Source of the DNA: Crocinitomicaceae bacterium
GTDB taxonomy: Bacteria; Bacteroidota; Bacteroidia; Flavobacteriales_D; Crocinitomicaceae
Assembly (NCBI GenBank): GCA_015662935.1
Contig: DQTF01000002.1
Span: 1-8,410, forward strand
Direction: 5' to 3'
DNA length: 8,410 bases
Part shown: piece by piece, positions 1 to 5,927 of the stretch
Layout of the letters: every line of letters begins with the position of its first letter
How positions within the stretch are numbered: the first letter of the stretch is position 1
Program-made: the position numbers and the translations under genes
Notes under the pieces: model-generated
What the model was told of the DNA's origin: nothing
Database searches by the model: none
Seen by the model: the letters and a program-made list of their open reading frames with translations, nothing else

Positions 1-210
1 GGACCGAAGCATAAATGTTTTCCTGAAGGGGAAGCTTTTATTGAAAATGGGGTTGGATTTTCTGTTTCAAGCACGGAAGAACTTCAAGAAGCTTACCGGA
101 AGATTGTGGAGAATTATAAAAAGGTTAGTGAGAAGGAAATGGAATTTGTAGGGAGAAATGCAGGGGCGTCGGAGAGGATAATGTTGAAGTTAGAGAATAT
201 AAGTAAGTAG
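1..210 (+). CDS. waaA: 3-deoxy-D-manno-octulosonic acid (Kdo) transferase, C-terminal fragment
   Basis: The reading frame is open from base 1 to a TAG at 208-210 and gives the last 69 residues of a protein that begins outside the window. The fragment starts with GPKHKCFPEGEAFIENGVGF, which matches the late part of the nucleotide-sugar-binding domain of GT-B Kdo transferases (family pattern GPxxxxFxEAxxLIxxGGAF). It continues with an SSTEEL segment and ends with an NAGASERI segment, the usual NxGAxxxI tail. WaaA moves Kdo from CMP-Kdo onto lipid IVA at the cytoplasmic face of the inner membrane during lipopolysaccharide synthesis, so this implies a Gram-negative envelope. The catalytic N-terminal domain cannot be inspected. 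The gene converges with oxyR, and I see no hairpin terminator after it. The family match is good, although it rests on a short tail. Confidence 0.82.
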   Translation, partial: GPKHKCFPEGEAFIENGVGFSVSSTEELQEAYRKIVENYKKVSEKEMEFVGRNAGASERIMLKLENISK

Positions 211-223
211 ATTCTACTGTTTG

Positions 224-261
224 CACAGAGAACCACAGAGAAGGTACAGAGGTTCACAGAG
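224..261. repeat. Four ACAGAG units at about 10.5-bp spacing
   Basis: ACAGAG occurs at 225-230, 235-240, 246-251 and 256-261, so start-to-start distances are 10, 11 and 10 bp. The patch lies between the converging waaA and oxyR genes. It can be read through in one plus-strand frame, but the product would be a low-complexity Arg/Gln-rich peptide with no sign of being a gene. I recall similar CACAGAG-rich patches between genes in other Bacteroidota, but this is from memory and unchecked. Confidence 0.6.
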
Positions 262-324
262 GAAGTTGACATTTGTTAAATTGATTCAAATTTATGTCTC
301 ATTGGGAAGTCTAAAGCTCGAAAA

Positions 325-348
325 CTCCAATGCTCCAGTGCTCCAGAT
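325..348. repeat. Three CTCCARTG-type octamers in tandem
   Basis: CTCCAATG, CTCCAGTG and CTCCAGAT follow each other without a gap, just beyond the oxyR stop codon. Together with the ACAGAG patch they fill much of the 146-bp waaA-oxyR gap, which holds no gene or hairpin that I can see. Confidence 0.5.
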
Positions 349-356
349 TAAACAAC

Positions 357-1274
357 TCACTTCCAGCTTAAAATTGATAATTTTTGTTTCGATTTGGTTC
401 CATATTCTAACTGAATCTTTCTAACTAAGATTTCTAGGTATTCCCATTTTGCGCTTTTATTTGGTATTAGAGCAATGACTTCTCTGGCGGGAATCTCACC
501 CACTGAAGAGTTAATTCTTTTATAGCCATTTTTATCTTTTTGAATGAAATATTCTGGCACCAATGTATAACCTCCGTGTTGTTCTACCATCTTTTCCAAT
601 AAATCAATGCTGCCTCCTTCATAATCCCATTCGTCTTTTGCATCACTCGATTTCAATTCGCAAAAATGCATCATTTGGGTCCGAAGGCAATTACCACTAG
701 TCAGCAGCCATGGATGTTCATTCATCAGTTCCTCAATGTTCACTTCTTTTTTCTTCGCTGATGGAAAAAAAGCTTTAATTTCTTCTTGAAACAAAGGAAT
801 TGTTCTCCATTTAGAGTTGGAAACAGGTCCTGCTAAAATACCAATGTCAATTTTCCGATTTTCCAATGCCAAAAGAATTTCTTCCGTTTTTAATTCTTCG
901 ATGCTTAATTGCACATTAGGCAAAACTTCTTTCCATTGAGCATATAAATCTGGCAACATATAGGCAGATATCGTTGGAATGATAGCCATCCTTATCTCCT
1001 CTCTAAAGACACCCTCTTTTTTTGCAACAGTTCGTGATATCTTATTATATTCAGAAATCACATCCTGAAAAACAGGTAATAACTCTTTCCCAAAAGCCGT
1101 TAACTCTAGAGGGTTTCTTGATCGATCAAAAATAGGTGCACCTAATGTTTCTTCCGCTTTCTTTATTTGCATGGAAAGAGTCGGTTGCGTCACAAAGCAT
1201 AATTCACTCGCACGTTGGAATTGTTTTTCTTCGTTCAATGCAAGAATGTATTGTATTTGTTGTATTGAAATCAT
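357..1274 (-). CDS. oxyR: OxyR-type LysR-family peroxide sensor and transcription regulator
   Basis: This 305-residue protein has normal LysR-family length. An N-terminal winged helix-turn-helix covers about residues 1-60, with the recognition part near RASELCFVTQPTLSMQI and the phrase IFDRSRNPLELT after it. A periplasmic-binding-protein-like effector domain fills about residues 90-295. The decisive feature is NCLRTQMMHFC at 195-205: Cys196 and Cys205 have the same spacing and surroundings as E. coli OxyR Cys199 and Cys208 (CLRDQAMGFC), the pair that forms a disulfide when H2O2 rises. This supports a true peroxide sensor over a generic LysR regulator. The ATG at 1274 is directly preceded by a TTAATTC repeat array. 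The gene is divergent from dps, with ahpC next, both classic OxyR targets, so local control of these genes is likely by inference. No hairpin terminator is visible after its TGA. Confidence 0.93.
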   Translation of the reverse strand: MISIQQIQYILALNEEKQFQRASELCFVTQPTLSMQIKKAEETLGAPIFDRSRNPLELTAFGKELLPVFQDVISEYNKISRTVAKKEGVFREEIRMAIIPTISAYMLPDLYAQWKEVLPNVQLSIEELKTEEILLALENRKIDIGILAGPVSNSKWRTIPLFQEEIKAFFPSAKKKEVNIEELMNEHPWLLTSGNCLRTQMMHFCELKSSDAKDEWDYEGGSIDLLEKMVEQHGGYTLVPEYFIQKDKNGYKRINSSVGEIPAREVIALIPNKSAKWEYLEILVRKIQLEYGTKSKQKLSILSWK

Positions 1275-1302
1275 GAATTAAGAATTAAGAATTAAGAATT
1301 AA
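1275..1302 (-). repeat. TTAATTC heptad array, four perfect units, abutting the oxyR start
   Basis: The plus strand reads GAATTAA four times without interruption. In oxyR sense this is TTAATTC x4, with the last base touching the ATG. If the -7 box at 1318-1325 is used, the array lies inside the oxyR 5' untranslated region. A degenerate copy in the same orientation lies before ribD at 3990-4017. Confidence 0.85.
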
Positions 1303-1317
1303 GAAAATTACTCAATC

Positions 1318-1325
1318 CAAATGTA
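1318..1325 (-). promoter_or_regulatory. Candidate oxyR -7 box (TACATTTG)
   Basis: On the minus strand this reads TACATTTG, an exact fit to the Bacteroidota -7 consensus TAnnTTTG. Counting the final G as -4 puts the transcript start near 1314 and gives a leader of about 40 nt. I find no TTG at the expected -33 distance, so the promoter would be weak or activator-dependent, or the match is chance. Confidence 0.38.
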
Positions 1326-1355
1326 TAATCAAAATCTATATCTAAATAAATTAAT

Positions 1356-1368
1356 TCAATAATATTGA
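1356..1368. promoter_or_regulatory. Candidate LysR-type operator (T-N11-A dyad)
   Basis: TCAATAATATTGA is a 13-bp interrupted palindrome (TCAATA-A-TATTGA) with the T-N11-A form typical of LysR-family sites. It lies between the candidate oxyR and dps -7 boxes, at about -38 to -26 for dps and about -42 to -54 for oxyR, where a LysR activator could act on both. The region is very AT-rich, so chance remains possible. Confidence 0.32.
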
Positions 1369-1382
1369 TGGCTTCTTGCTCG

Positions 1383-1390
1383 TACCTTTG
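1383..1390 (+). promoter_or_regulatory. Candidate dps -7 box (TACCTTTG)
   Basis: TACCTTTG fits TAnnTTTG exactly. The implied transcript start is near 1394, only 6 nt before the ATG at 1400, and this argues against the upstream in-frame TTG at 1376. The nearest upstream TTG (1365-1367) is 15 bp away, closer than the usual 17-23 bp, so the -33 part is poor. A promoter needing an activator would fit that. Confidence 0.42.
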
Positions 1391-1399
1391 TTAGACAAA

Positions 1400-1852
1400 A
1401 TGAATGTTATGAAAAAAGAAAACAGTTACACCGAAAAATTAAATACCCTTTTAGCAAGTTATCAGTTGCATTACCAAAACTTACGTTCGTTACATTGGAA
1501 TATTAAAGGGCAGTCATTTTTTGAATTGCATTTAAAATACGAAGAATTATACACACGCTCACAGGTGATTATTGATGATATTGCTGAGAGAATTCTGTCA
1601 ATTGGAGAAGTTCCCCTTTCTAAGTTTAGTGACTATATGAAACACAGTCCTATTAACGAGAATGAAATTATTCATGATGGAGCAACTGGAGTTGCTTACA
1701 TCTTGGAAGGTCAAGAAAAACTACTTCTACAAGAACGCGAATTATTATCTTTGTCAGGAGAGATTGAAGACGAAGGAACCAATTCTTTAATGAGTGATTT
1801 AATTGGCGAAAAAGAAAAAACCAATTGGATGTTCAGATCTTGGCTAAGCTAA
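1400..1852 (+). CDS. dps: Dps-family ferritin-like DNA-protection / iron-storage protein
   Basis: The 150-residue product has Dps length. It carries the family signature LHWNIKG followed by FFELHLKYEELY and DDIAERI. By alignment with Listeria-type Dps, the ferroxidase ligands at the dimer interface are His32, His44, Asp59 and Glu63, all present at the correct spacing. Such proteins form 12-subunit shells in the cytoplasm, oxidise Fe(II) with H2O2 and so prevent Fenton damage. The N-terminus is short, without a long Lys/Arg-rich tail, so direct DNA binding is uncertain. ATG codons lie at 1400 and 1409, and either could start translation. I chose 1400 because the family N-terminus then has usual length and the start follows the candidate promoter. 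The gene is divergent from oxyR and 57 bp before ahpC, which fits peroxide-induced expression. Confidence 0.93.
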   Translation: MNVMKKENSYTEKLNTLLASYQLHYQNLRSLHWNIKGQSFFELHLKYEELYTRSQVIIDDIAERILSIGEVPLSKFSDYMKHSPINENEIIHDGATGVAYILEGQEKLLLQERELLSLSGEIEDEGTNSLMSDLIGEKEKTNWMFRSWLS

Positions 1853-1872
1853 ATTAGAAATGAGTATTTTTG
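1840..1872 (+). promoter_or_regulatory. Candidate ahpC promoter (TTG-N22-TATTTTTG)
   Basis: TTG at 1840-1842 and TATTTTTG at 1865-1872 are 22 bp apart, within the accepted range for the Bacteroidota -33/-7 promoter. The transcript would start near 1876 with a leader of about 34 nt before the ahpC ATG. The -33 part overlaps the last codons of dps. It is the best two-part promoter match in the window and suggests ahpC can be expressed apart from dps. Confidence 0.55.
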
Positions 1873-1909
1873 AAAACAAATAATTAATAACAACACAAAT
1901 AAAATAAAT

Positions 1910-2542
1910 ATGTCAGTATTAGTAGGTAAAAAAGCCCCGTCATTTAATGCGGCGGCTGTAGTAAATGGAGGAGAGATTGTTACAGATTTTTCATTGGACC
2001 AATACATTGGTAAGAATCACGTAGTATTATTTTTCTACCCAAAAGATTTCACATTTGTATGTCCTTCTGAGTTACATGCATTTCAATCTAAGCTTGCAGA
2101 ATTTGAAGCAAGAGGAGTAAAAGTTGTAGCATGTTCTACAGACACAGAAGAATCTCACTGGGGATGGTTGCAAGTGCCAAAAGAAGAAGGTGGAATTAAA
2201 GGAATTAAGTACCCAATCATCGCGGACACAACAAAGACAATCACCGAAGCTTACGGATGCATGTTCGGAGAGTACGATTACGATGTTGATGGAAACATGA
2301 TGGCTACAGGGCCAATGATTGCATTCAGAGGTTTGTATTTAATTGACAAAGAAGGAATTGTTCAACACCAATTAGTAAACAACCTTCCTTTAGGAAGAAA
2401 TGTTGATGAAGCATTGAGAATGGTTGATGCTCTTCAGTTTGTTGAAGAAAATGGTGAAGTTTGTCCTGCTAACTGGGTAAAAGGTGAAGACGGAATGACT
2501 GCATCTTTTGATGGTGTTGCTGATTACTTGGCGAAGCATTAA
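1910..2542 (+). CDS. ahpC: Typical 2-Cys peroxiredoxin (AhpC/Prx1 family)
   Basis: This 210-residue thioredoxin-fold peroxidase reduces H2O2, alkyl peroxides and probably peroxynitrite in the cytoplasm. The peroxidatic Cys51 lies in DFTFVCPSE and the resolving Cys185 in GEVCPANW, so the enzyme should cycle through an intersubunit disulfide in a dimer or decamer. Arg140 in IAFRG fits the conserved active-site arginine. Compared with short Prx1 proteins, there is an insertion around residues 123-133 (DYDVDGNMMAT), which I associate with Bacteroidota members. The GGLG segment appears as GGIKG (94-98), and the C-terminal YF motif as YL (206-207), so over-oxidation sensitivity is hard to predict. 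No ahpF reductase gene is in view, and thioredoxin is the probable electron donor by inference. It has its own promoter match and ends at a strong hairpin. Confidence 0.94.
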   Translation: MSVLVGKKAPSFNAAAVVNGGEIVTDFSLDQYIGKNHVVLFFYPKDFTFVCPSELHAFQSKLAEFEARGVKVVACSTDTEESHWGWLQVPKEEGGIKGIKYPIIADTTKTITEAYGCMFGEYDYDVDGNMMATGPMIAFRGLYLIDKEGIVQHQLVNNLPLGRNVDEALRMVDALQFVEENGEVCPANWVKGEDGMTASFDGVADYLAKH

Positions 2543-2549
2543 AAAAGGT

Positions 2550-2604
2550 AAGGGTTGTTTTTGTTGTAGAGGTGCGATGCATCTCTACAACAAAAACAAC
2601 CCTT
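2550..2604. terminator. Bidirectional hairpin terminator between ahpC and the MFS gene
   Basis: Bases 2550-2575 pair with 2579-2604: 26 pairs, all Watson-Crick except one G-T (2572/2582), closed by the three-base loop GAT. TTTTTT at 2603-2608 gives the U tract for ahpC, and AAAAAA at 2541-2546 gives one for the opposite strand. The MFS stop codon (2607-2609) overlaps the U tract. The inner 23 bp (2566-2588, GTAG...CTAC) resembles a dispersed palindrome family. Confidence 0.9.
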
Positions 2605-2606
2605 TT

Positions 2607-3875
2607 TTATTCCACAAAATCCAAATCTCTACCGTGTGTTTCTTCTATTGTCAGTACAGAATAAATAGCCAAACTAAAAGCAATTGTTCCAACGACAATT
2701 GTTGCAATTAAAACTCCCTGATTAGGGTTATCAAAAACAACATTTCCTTTAATATAATTGTACAGAATCACCATCAAAGGCAAACTTCCTCTTACCATAT
2801 TAGGAATCGTAGTTGCAGCTGTTGATCGAATATTGGTTCCAAATTGCTCCGCACCAACAGTCACAAACATTGCCCAATAACCTGTACCAAGACCTAACCA
2901 CCCCATAAAAAAGTAATATCCATTTACCGTTTTTGCCATTCCAGAGAGCAATAGAACAACTCCAACTAGCGTAAACATTAACATCCAAAAAATTGCTTTC
3001 TTTCGAGATTCTAACCAATGACTGATAAAACCACTTGCAAAATCTCCAGCAGAAATCCCAATGTACGCCCACATGATGCAAGCACCTGGATCTATTTCTC
3101 CATCAATTCCTAATGGTGCTGCAAATTGATTTCCGAAGAAAGCAAAAATCCCAATGCAAAACCATGTAGGTAAACCTATTGCGATTATTTTTATGTATTT
3201 AATAAATCTTATTTTATTCGTGAAGAATGATAGGAAATTGCCCTTCTTGACACTATCATCTGTTTTTATATGATTAAACATCCCTGATTCTACCACTCCT
3301 ATTCTCAGTAGCAACAACATCAATCCCAATACGCCTCCTATGAAATAAGTCATGGTCCAATCTCCAGAAATACCAACCGTTAATTTGGCAACAACCGCCC
3401 CCAACAAACCAAATCCTGCAACGAGTGAAGTTCCAATAGCACGAAGTTCTTTTGGTAATGATTCTGCAACCAACGTTATCCCTGCACCTAATTCTCCAGC
3501 AAGACCAACACCTGCAACAAACCGAAGAATGCAATACAATGTCGTCGTATCCATGAAAGTTAATTGCGGCAAGAAACCACAAGCAATGTTTGCAATAGAA
3601 TAAACAAGAATAGAACCGAACAAAACAGTCAACCTTCCTTTCTTATCTCCTAGAGTTCCCCAGAGAATTCCTCCGACGAGCAAACCTAACATTTGCCAAT
3701 TGAGAATCAAAGATCCTACTTTATCGACATCTAATCCGAGGTCTTTCAAACTGTCTATTCTAACGATGCCAAACAAGGTTAAATCATAAATATCAACGAA
3801 ATAACCCAAAGCAGCCACAATGACGGGCAAGCTGAATAAATATTTTCTTTTCTGAGCAGGAGTAAATTGTTTCAT
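2607..3875 (-). CDS. MFS transporter, substrate unknown
   Basis: The 422-residue protein has the length and hydrophobic pattern of a 12-helix major facilitator in the inner membrane. Motif A appears between helices 2 and 3 as GDKKGRL (77-82), with a weaker counterpart SHWLESRKK at 285-293. Helix 1 carries two acidic residues (Asp28 and Asp31 in YFVDIYDL). Helix 4 has GLAGELGAG at 124-132, resembling the sugar-porter and metabolite:H+ symporter branches. Strong in-frame continuity extends upstream to 3977, but I chose the ATG at 3875. It gives MKQFTPAQKRKYLF just before helix 1, while the extra 34 residues of the longer form look unlike any transporter N-terminus. I recognise the protein as a type common in Bacteroidota, but nothing here names the substrate, and neither neighbour (ahpC convergent, ribD divergent) clearly shares a pathway. 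Confidence 0.85.
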   Translation of the reverse strand: MKQFTPAQKRKYLFSLPVIVAALGYFVDIYDLTLFGIVRIDSLKDLGLDVDKVGSLILNWQMLGLLVGGILWGTLGDKKGRLTVLFGSILVYSIANIACGFLPQLTFMDTTTLYCILRFVAGVGLAGELGAGITLVAESLPKELRAIGTSLVAGFGLLGAVVAKLTVGISGDWTMTYFIGGVLGLMLLLLRIGVVESGMFNHIKTDDSVKKGNFLSFFTNKIRFIKYIKIIAIGLPTWFCIGIFAFFGNQFAAPLGIDGEIDPGACIMWAYIGISAGDFASGFISHWLESRKKAIFWMLMFTLVGVVLLLSGMAKTVNGYYFFMGWLGLGTGYWAMFVTVGAEQFGTNIRSTAATTIPNMVRGSLPLMVILYNYIKGNVVFDNPNQGVLIATIVVGTIAFSLAIYSVLTIEETHGRDLDFVE

Positions 3876-3989
3876 AAGATAAAAATAGCATAATTCGAGA
3901 GTTCGGCCGCTTTGCATTTTTGACAATCCAACATATTTATCGCGGATTTCATTTTGGCACACTACTTTAATTTGCAAATACTTCCTTTT

Positions 3990-4017
3990 TTAATTCTTAA
4001 TTCTCAATTCTTAATTA
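3990..4017 (+). repeat. Degenerate TTAATTC heptad array before ribD
   Basis: Four heptads, TTAATTC, TTAATTC, TCAATTC and TTAATTA, end 9 bp before the chosen ribD ATG. The unit and the orientation relative to the gene match the perfect array before oxyR. No FMN riboswitch is recognisable in the 151-bp gap between the MFS gene and ribD. Confidence 0.75.
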
Positions 4018-4026
4018 GTTTTGCTT

Positions 4027-5055
4027 ATGCATTCTCACGAAAAATACATGCACCGTTGTCTTCAATTGGCAAAAATAGGACAGAGCAAGGTTGCTCCGAA
4101 CCCTATGGTCGGTGCTGTTATTGTGTTGGACGACAAAATAATTGGAGAAGGATATCATCAAGAGCTTGGTCAAGCACATGCAGAGGTGAATGCAATTAAC
4201 TCTGTTACTGATAAATCTTTGCTCAAAGATGCAACTATTTACGTTTCTCTAGAACCTTGTGCACACTTTGGGAAAACTCCACCTTGTGCGAACCTTATTG
4301 TTGAACATCGTTTTAAAAAGGTCATTATCGGAAGTCGAGATCCTCATTCTGAAGTTGATGGAAAAGGGATTAAAATTCTTCAAGAAAATGGCATTGAAGT
4401 CCTTTCGGCTGTTCTCCAAAAAGAATGCGACGAACTGAATAAACGCTTTTTTACCTTTCACCAGAAGAAAAGACCTTTTGTTTTTTTGAAATGGGCGGAG
4501 ACAACGAATGGTCTGATTGACAACGGAGGTAATAAAGGAGGTGTCACTTGGATTTCTTGCAAAGAAACTCAAAGCATCGTCCACCTTTGGAGGACTGAAA
4601 ACCAAGCCATTCTCATTGGAAGGAAAACCGTTGAGAATGACAATCCTTCTTTGACTGTGAGAGAAATCACAGGAAACAATCCAATTCGAGTAGTCATTGA
4701 TTCTGAATTAAAATTAGACAACTCTTTGGCTATTTTTAACGATGACGCACCCACAATCATTCTTAATTCTGTCAAAAAATCACAAGAAGGAAGCAATGAA
4801 TTTGTGAGGATGAAAAACCTAAGTCCTGCTGCTATTCTTCAAGAATTATACGAAAGAAATATCCAATCTATACTCGTCGAAGGTGGAACAAAAACACTTC
4901 AATCTTTCATAGATGAAAATCTTTGGGACGAAGCAAAAAGAATAATTGGACAACATTCTTTTAAAAATGGAACGGCAGCCCCAGTAGTAAATCAACCAGA
5001 AAAAAACATCGGGAACTTCTTCGGTGACACCTTTTTATCATACCGCAATCAATGA
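4027..5055 (+). CDS. ribD: Bifunctional riboflavin biosynthesis deaminase/reductase RibD
   Basis: The 342-residue protein has the standard two-domain RibD layout. The N-terminal cytidine-deaminase-like domain (about 1-145) has the zinc and catalytic motif HAEVNA at 51-56 and PCAHFGKTPPC at 77-87, giving ligands His51, Cys78 and Cys87 with Glu53 as proton shuttle. The C-terminal dihydrofolate-reductase-like domain (about 149-342) includes FLKWAETTNGLID and ILVEGGT at 282-288. It performs steps two and three of riboflavin synthesis in the cytoplasm: deamination of the GTP-derived diaminopyrimidine, then NADPH-dependent ribosyl reduction. The ATG at 4027 gives the family start MHSHEKYMHRCLQLAK. 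An in-frame TTG at 4021 is less likely. The EamA gene starts within its stop codon, so the two are probably co-translated. No other rib gene is in the window. Confidence 0.96.
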   Translation: MHSHEKYMHRCLQLAKIGQSKVAPNPMVGAVIVLDDKIIGEGYHQELGQAHAEVNAINSVTDKSLLKDATIYVSLEPCAHFGKTPPCANLIVEHRFKKVIIGSRDPHSEVDGKGIKILQENGIEVLSAVLQKECDELNKRFFTFHQKKRPFVFLKWAETTNGLIDNGGNKGGVTWISCKETQSIVHLWRTENQAILIGRKTVENDNPSLTVREITGNNPIRVVIDSELKLDNSLAIFNDDAPTIILNSVKKSQEGSNEFVRMKNLSPAAILQELYERNIQSILVEGGTKTLQSFIDENLWDEAKRIIGQHSFKNGTAAPVVNQPEKNIGNFFGDTFLSYRNQ

Positions 5056-5918
5056 TTCCATTTATACTCTCTATCTTCTCTTCAATAATTATTTTTGTCA
5101 TTTTTAAGCTTTTTAAAAAATTTAAAATTGACACATTTCAAGCAATTGTTTTCAATTACTTTATGGCGGGAATTATTGGGATTTCACTCTACGGAAACAC
5201 TTGGAACAATGCCGCTCTGGAACAAAACGGATGGATGGTATTCTCATTACTAACCAGTTTTCTTTTTATCTTTCTATTTTTTACAATGGGGAGAAGTTCA
5301 CAAGAAAATGGTGTTGCATCAACTTCCATTGCAGTAAAGATGAGCATGGCATTCTCTCTTGTTATACTTATAGTTTATCATTCTGAAGTCCCTTCAGTAT
5401 TGAAAATAACAGGAATTGTACTCGCTTTTCTAGGCGTTCTACTCGTTTCATTACCAGAAAAAAAAGCAACGGAGAAATCAAGGTATATTTGGATGCTTAT
5501 CGTTTTGTTTTTTGGTTCAGGAGCACTTGATTTTATGCTTAACTATGTTCAAGAAAATAAGTTAGAAATATTAAGCCCTTCTTTATTTACCTCTTTCACA
5601 ATGCTCGTCGCAGGCGTTATTGGAACTGCAATTTTAGTCTTTCGAATAGTAAAAGGGAAATCGAAACTTGCTGGAAAAAATATTATCGCAGGATTGATTT
5701 TGGGCATCCCTAACTTTTTTTCTATCTATTTTTTACTTTTATCCTACACAACAACAGGTTGGACTGACTCCACCGTTCTTGCATTGACAAATGTATCAGT
5801 GGTGCTCCTTTCTGCAATGTTTGGAATTATCCTTTTTAGAGAAAGAATGACGAAAATAAAAATCATCGGATTAATTGCCGCTCTACTTGCCATTACAACT
5901 TTGTATATTGCACAATAA
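5052..5918 (+). CDS. DMT-superfamily EamA-like transporter
   Basis: The 288-residue, very hydrophobic protein is the right size for ten membrane helices in two EamA repeats. Approximate spans are 2-19, 31-47, 61-79, 90-109, 117-134, 145-163, 177-199, 211-232, 240-262 and 269-287. Family hallmarks are the helix 4-5 region with GIVLAFLGVLLVS (121-133), and the end of the second repeat, where LFRERMTKIKIIGLIAALLA matches the usual FxExxxxxxxxGxxxIxxG pattern in degenerate form. Its ATG overlaps the ribD TGA as ATGA, a strong sign of translational coupling. The coupling suggests a link to flavins, but DMT carriers have widely varied substrates and it does not show known riboflavin-carrier features, so the substrate stays open. 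Confidence is high for the superfamily and low for the role. Confidence 0.82.
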   Translation: MIPFILSIFSSIIIFVIFKLFKKFKIDTFQAIVFNYFMAGIIGISLYGNTWNNAALEQNGWMVFSLLTSFLFIFLFFTMGRSSQENGVASTSIAVKMSMAFSLVILIVYHSEVPSVLKITGIVLAFLGVLLVSLPEKKATEKSRYIWMLIVLFFGSGALDFMLNYVQENKLEILSPSLFTSFTMLVAGVIGTAILVFRIVKGKSKLAGKNIIAGLILGIPNFFSIYFLLLSYTTTGWTDSTVLALTNVSVVLLSAMFGIILFRERMTKIKIIGLIAALLAITTLYIAQ

Positions 5919-5927
5919 AAAATTGCT

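Noticed and set aside
221..424. A 67-residue plus-strand reading frame between waaA and oxyR
   Set aside because: It starts with TTG inside the ACAGAG repeat, runs through the CTCC repeat into the antisense of oxyR, and resembles no protein family.
1376..1399. TTG start giving eight extra residues for Dps
   Set aside because: It lies upstream of the candidate -7 box at 1383-1390, so the transcript would probably not contain it, and an ATG follows at 1400.
3876..3977. A 34-residue longer N-terminus for the MFS transporter
   Set aside because: The added residues are unlike MFS N-termini and start within the MFS-ribD control region. The ATG at 3875 places MKQFTPAQKR directly before helix 1.
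3876..4026. FMN riboswitch before ribD
   Set aside because: The gap is only 151 bp and AT-rich, and none of the conserved RFN blocks (such as AGGGGCGGGG-like or GAAAYCC-type segments) is visible.
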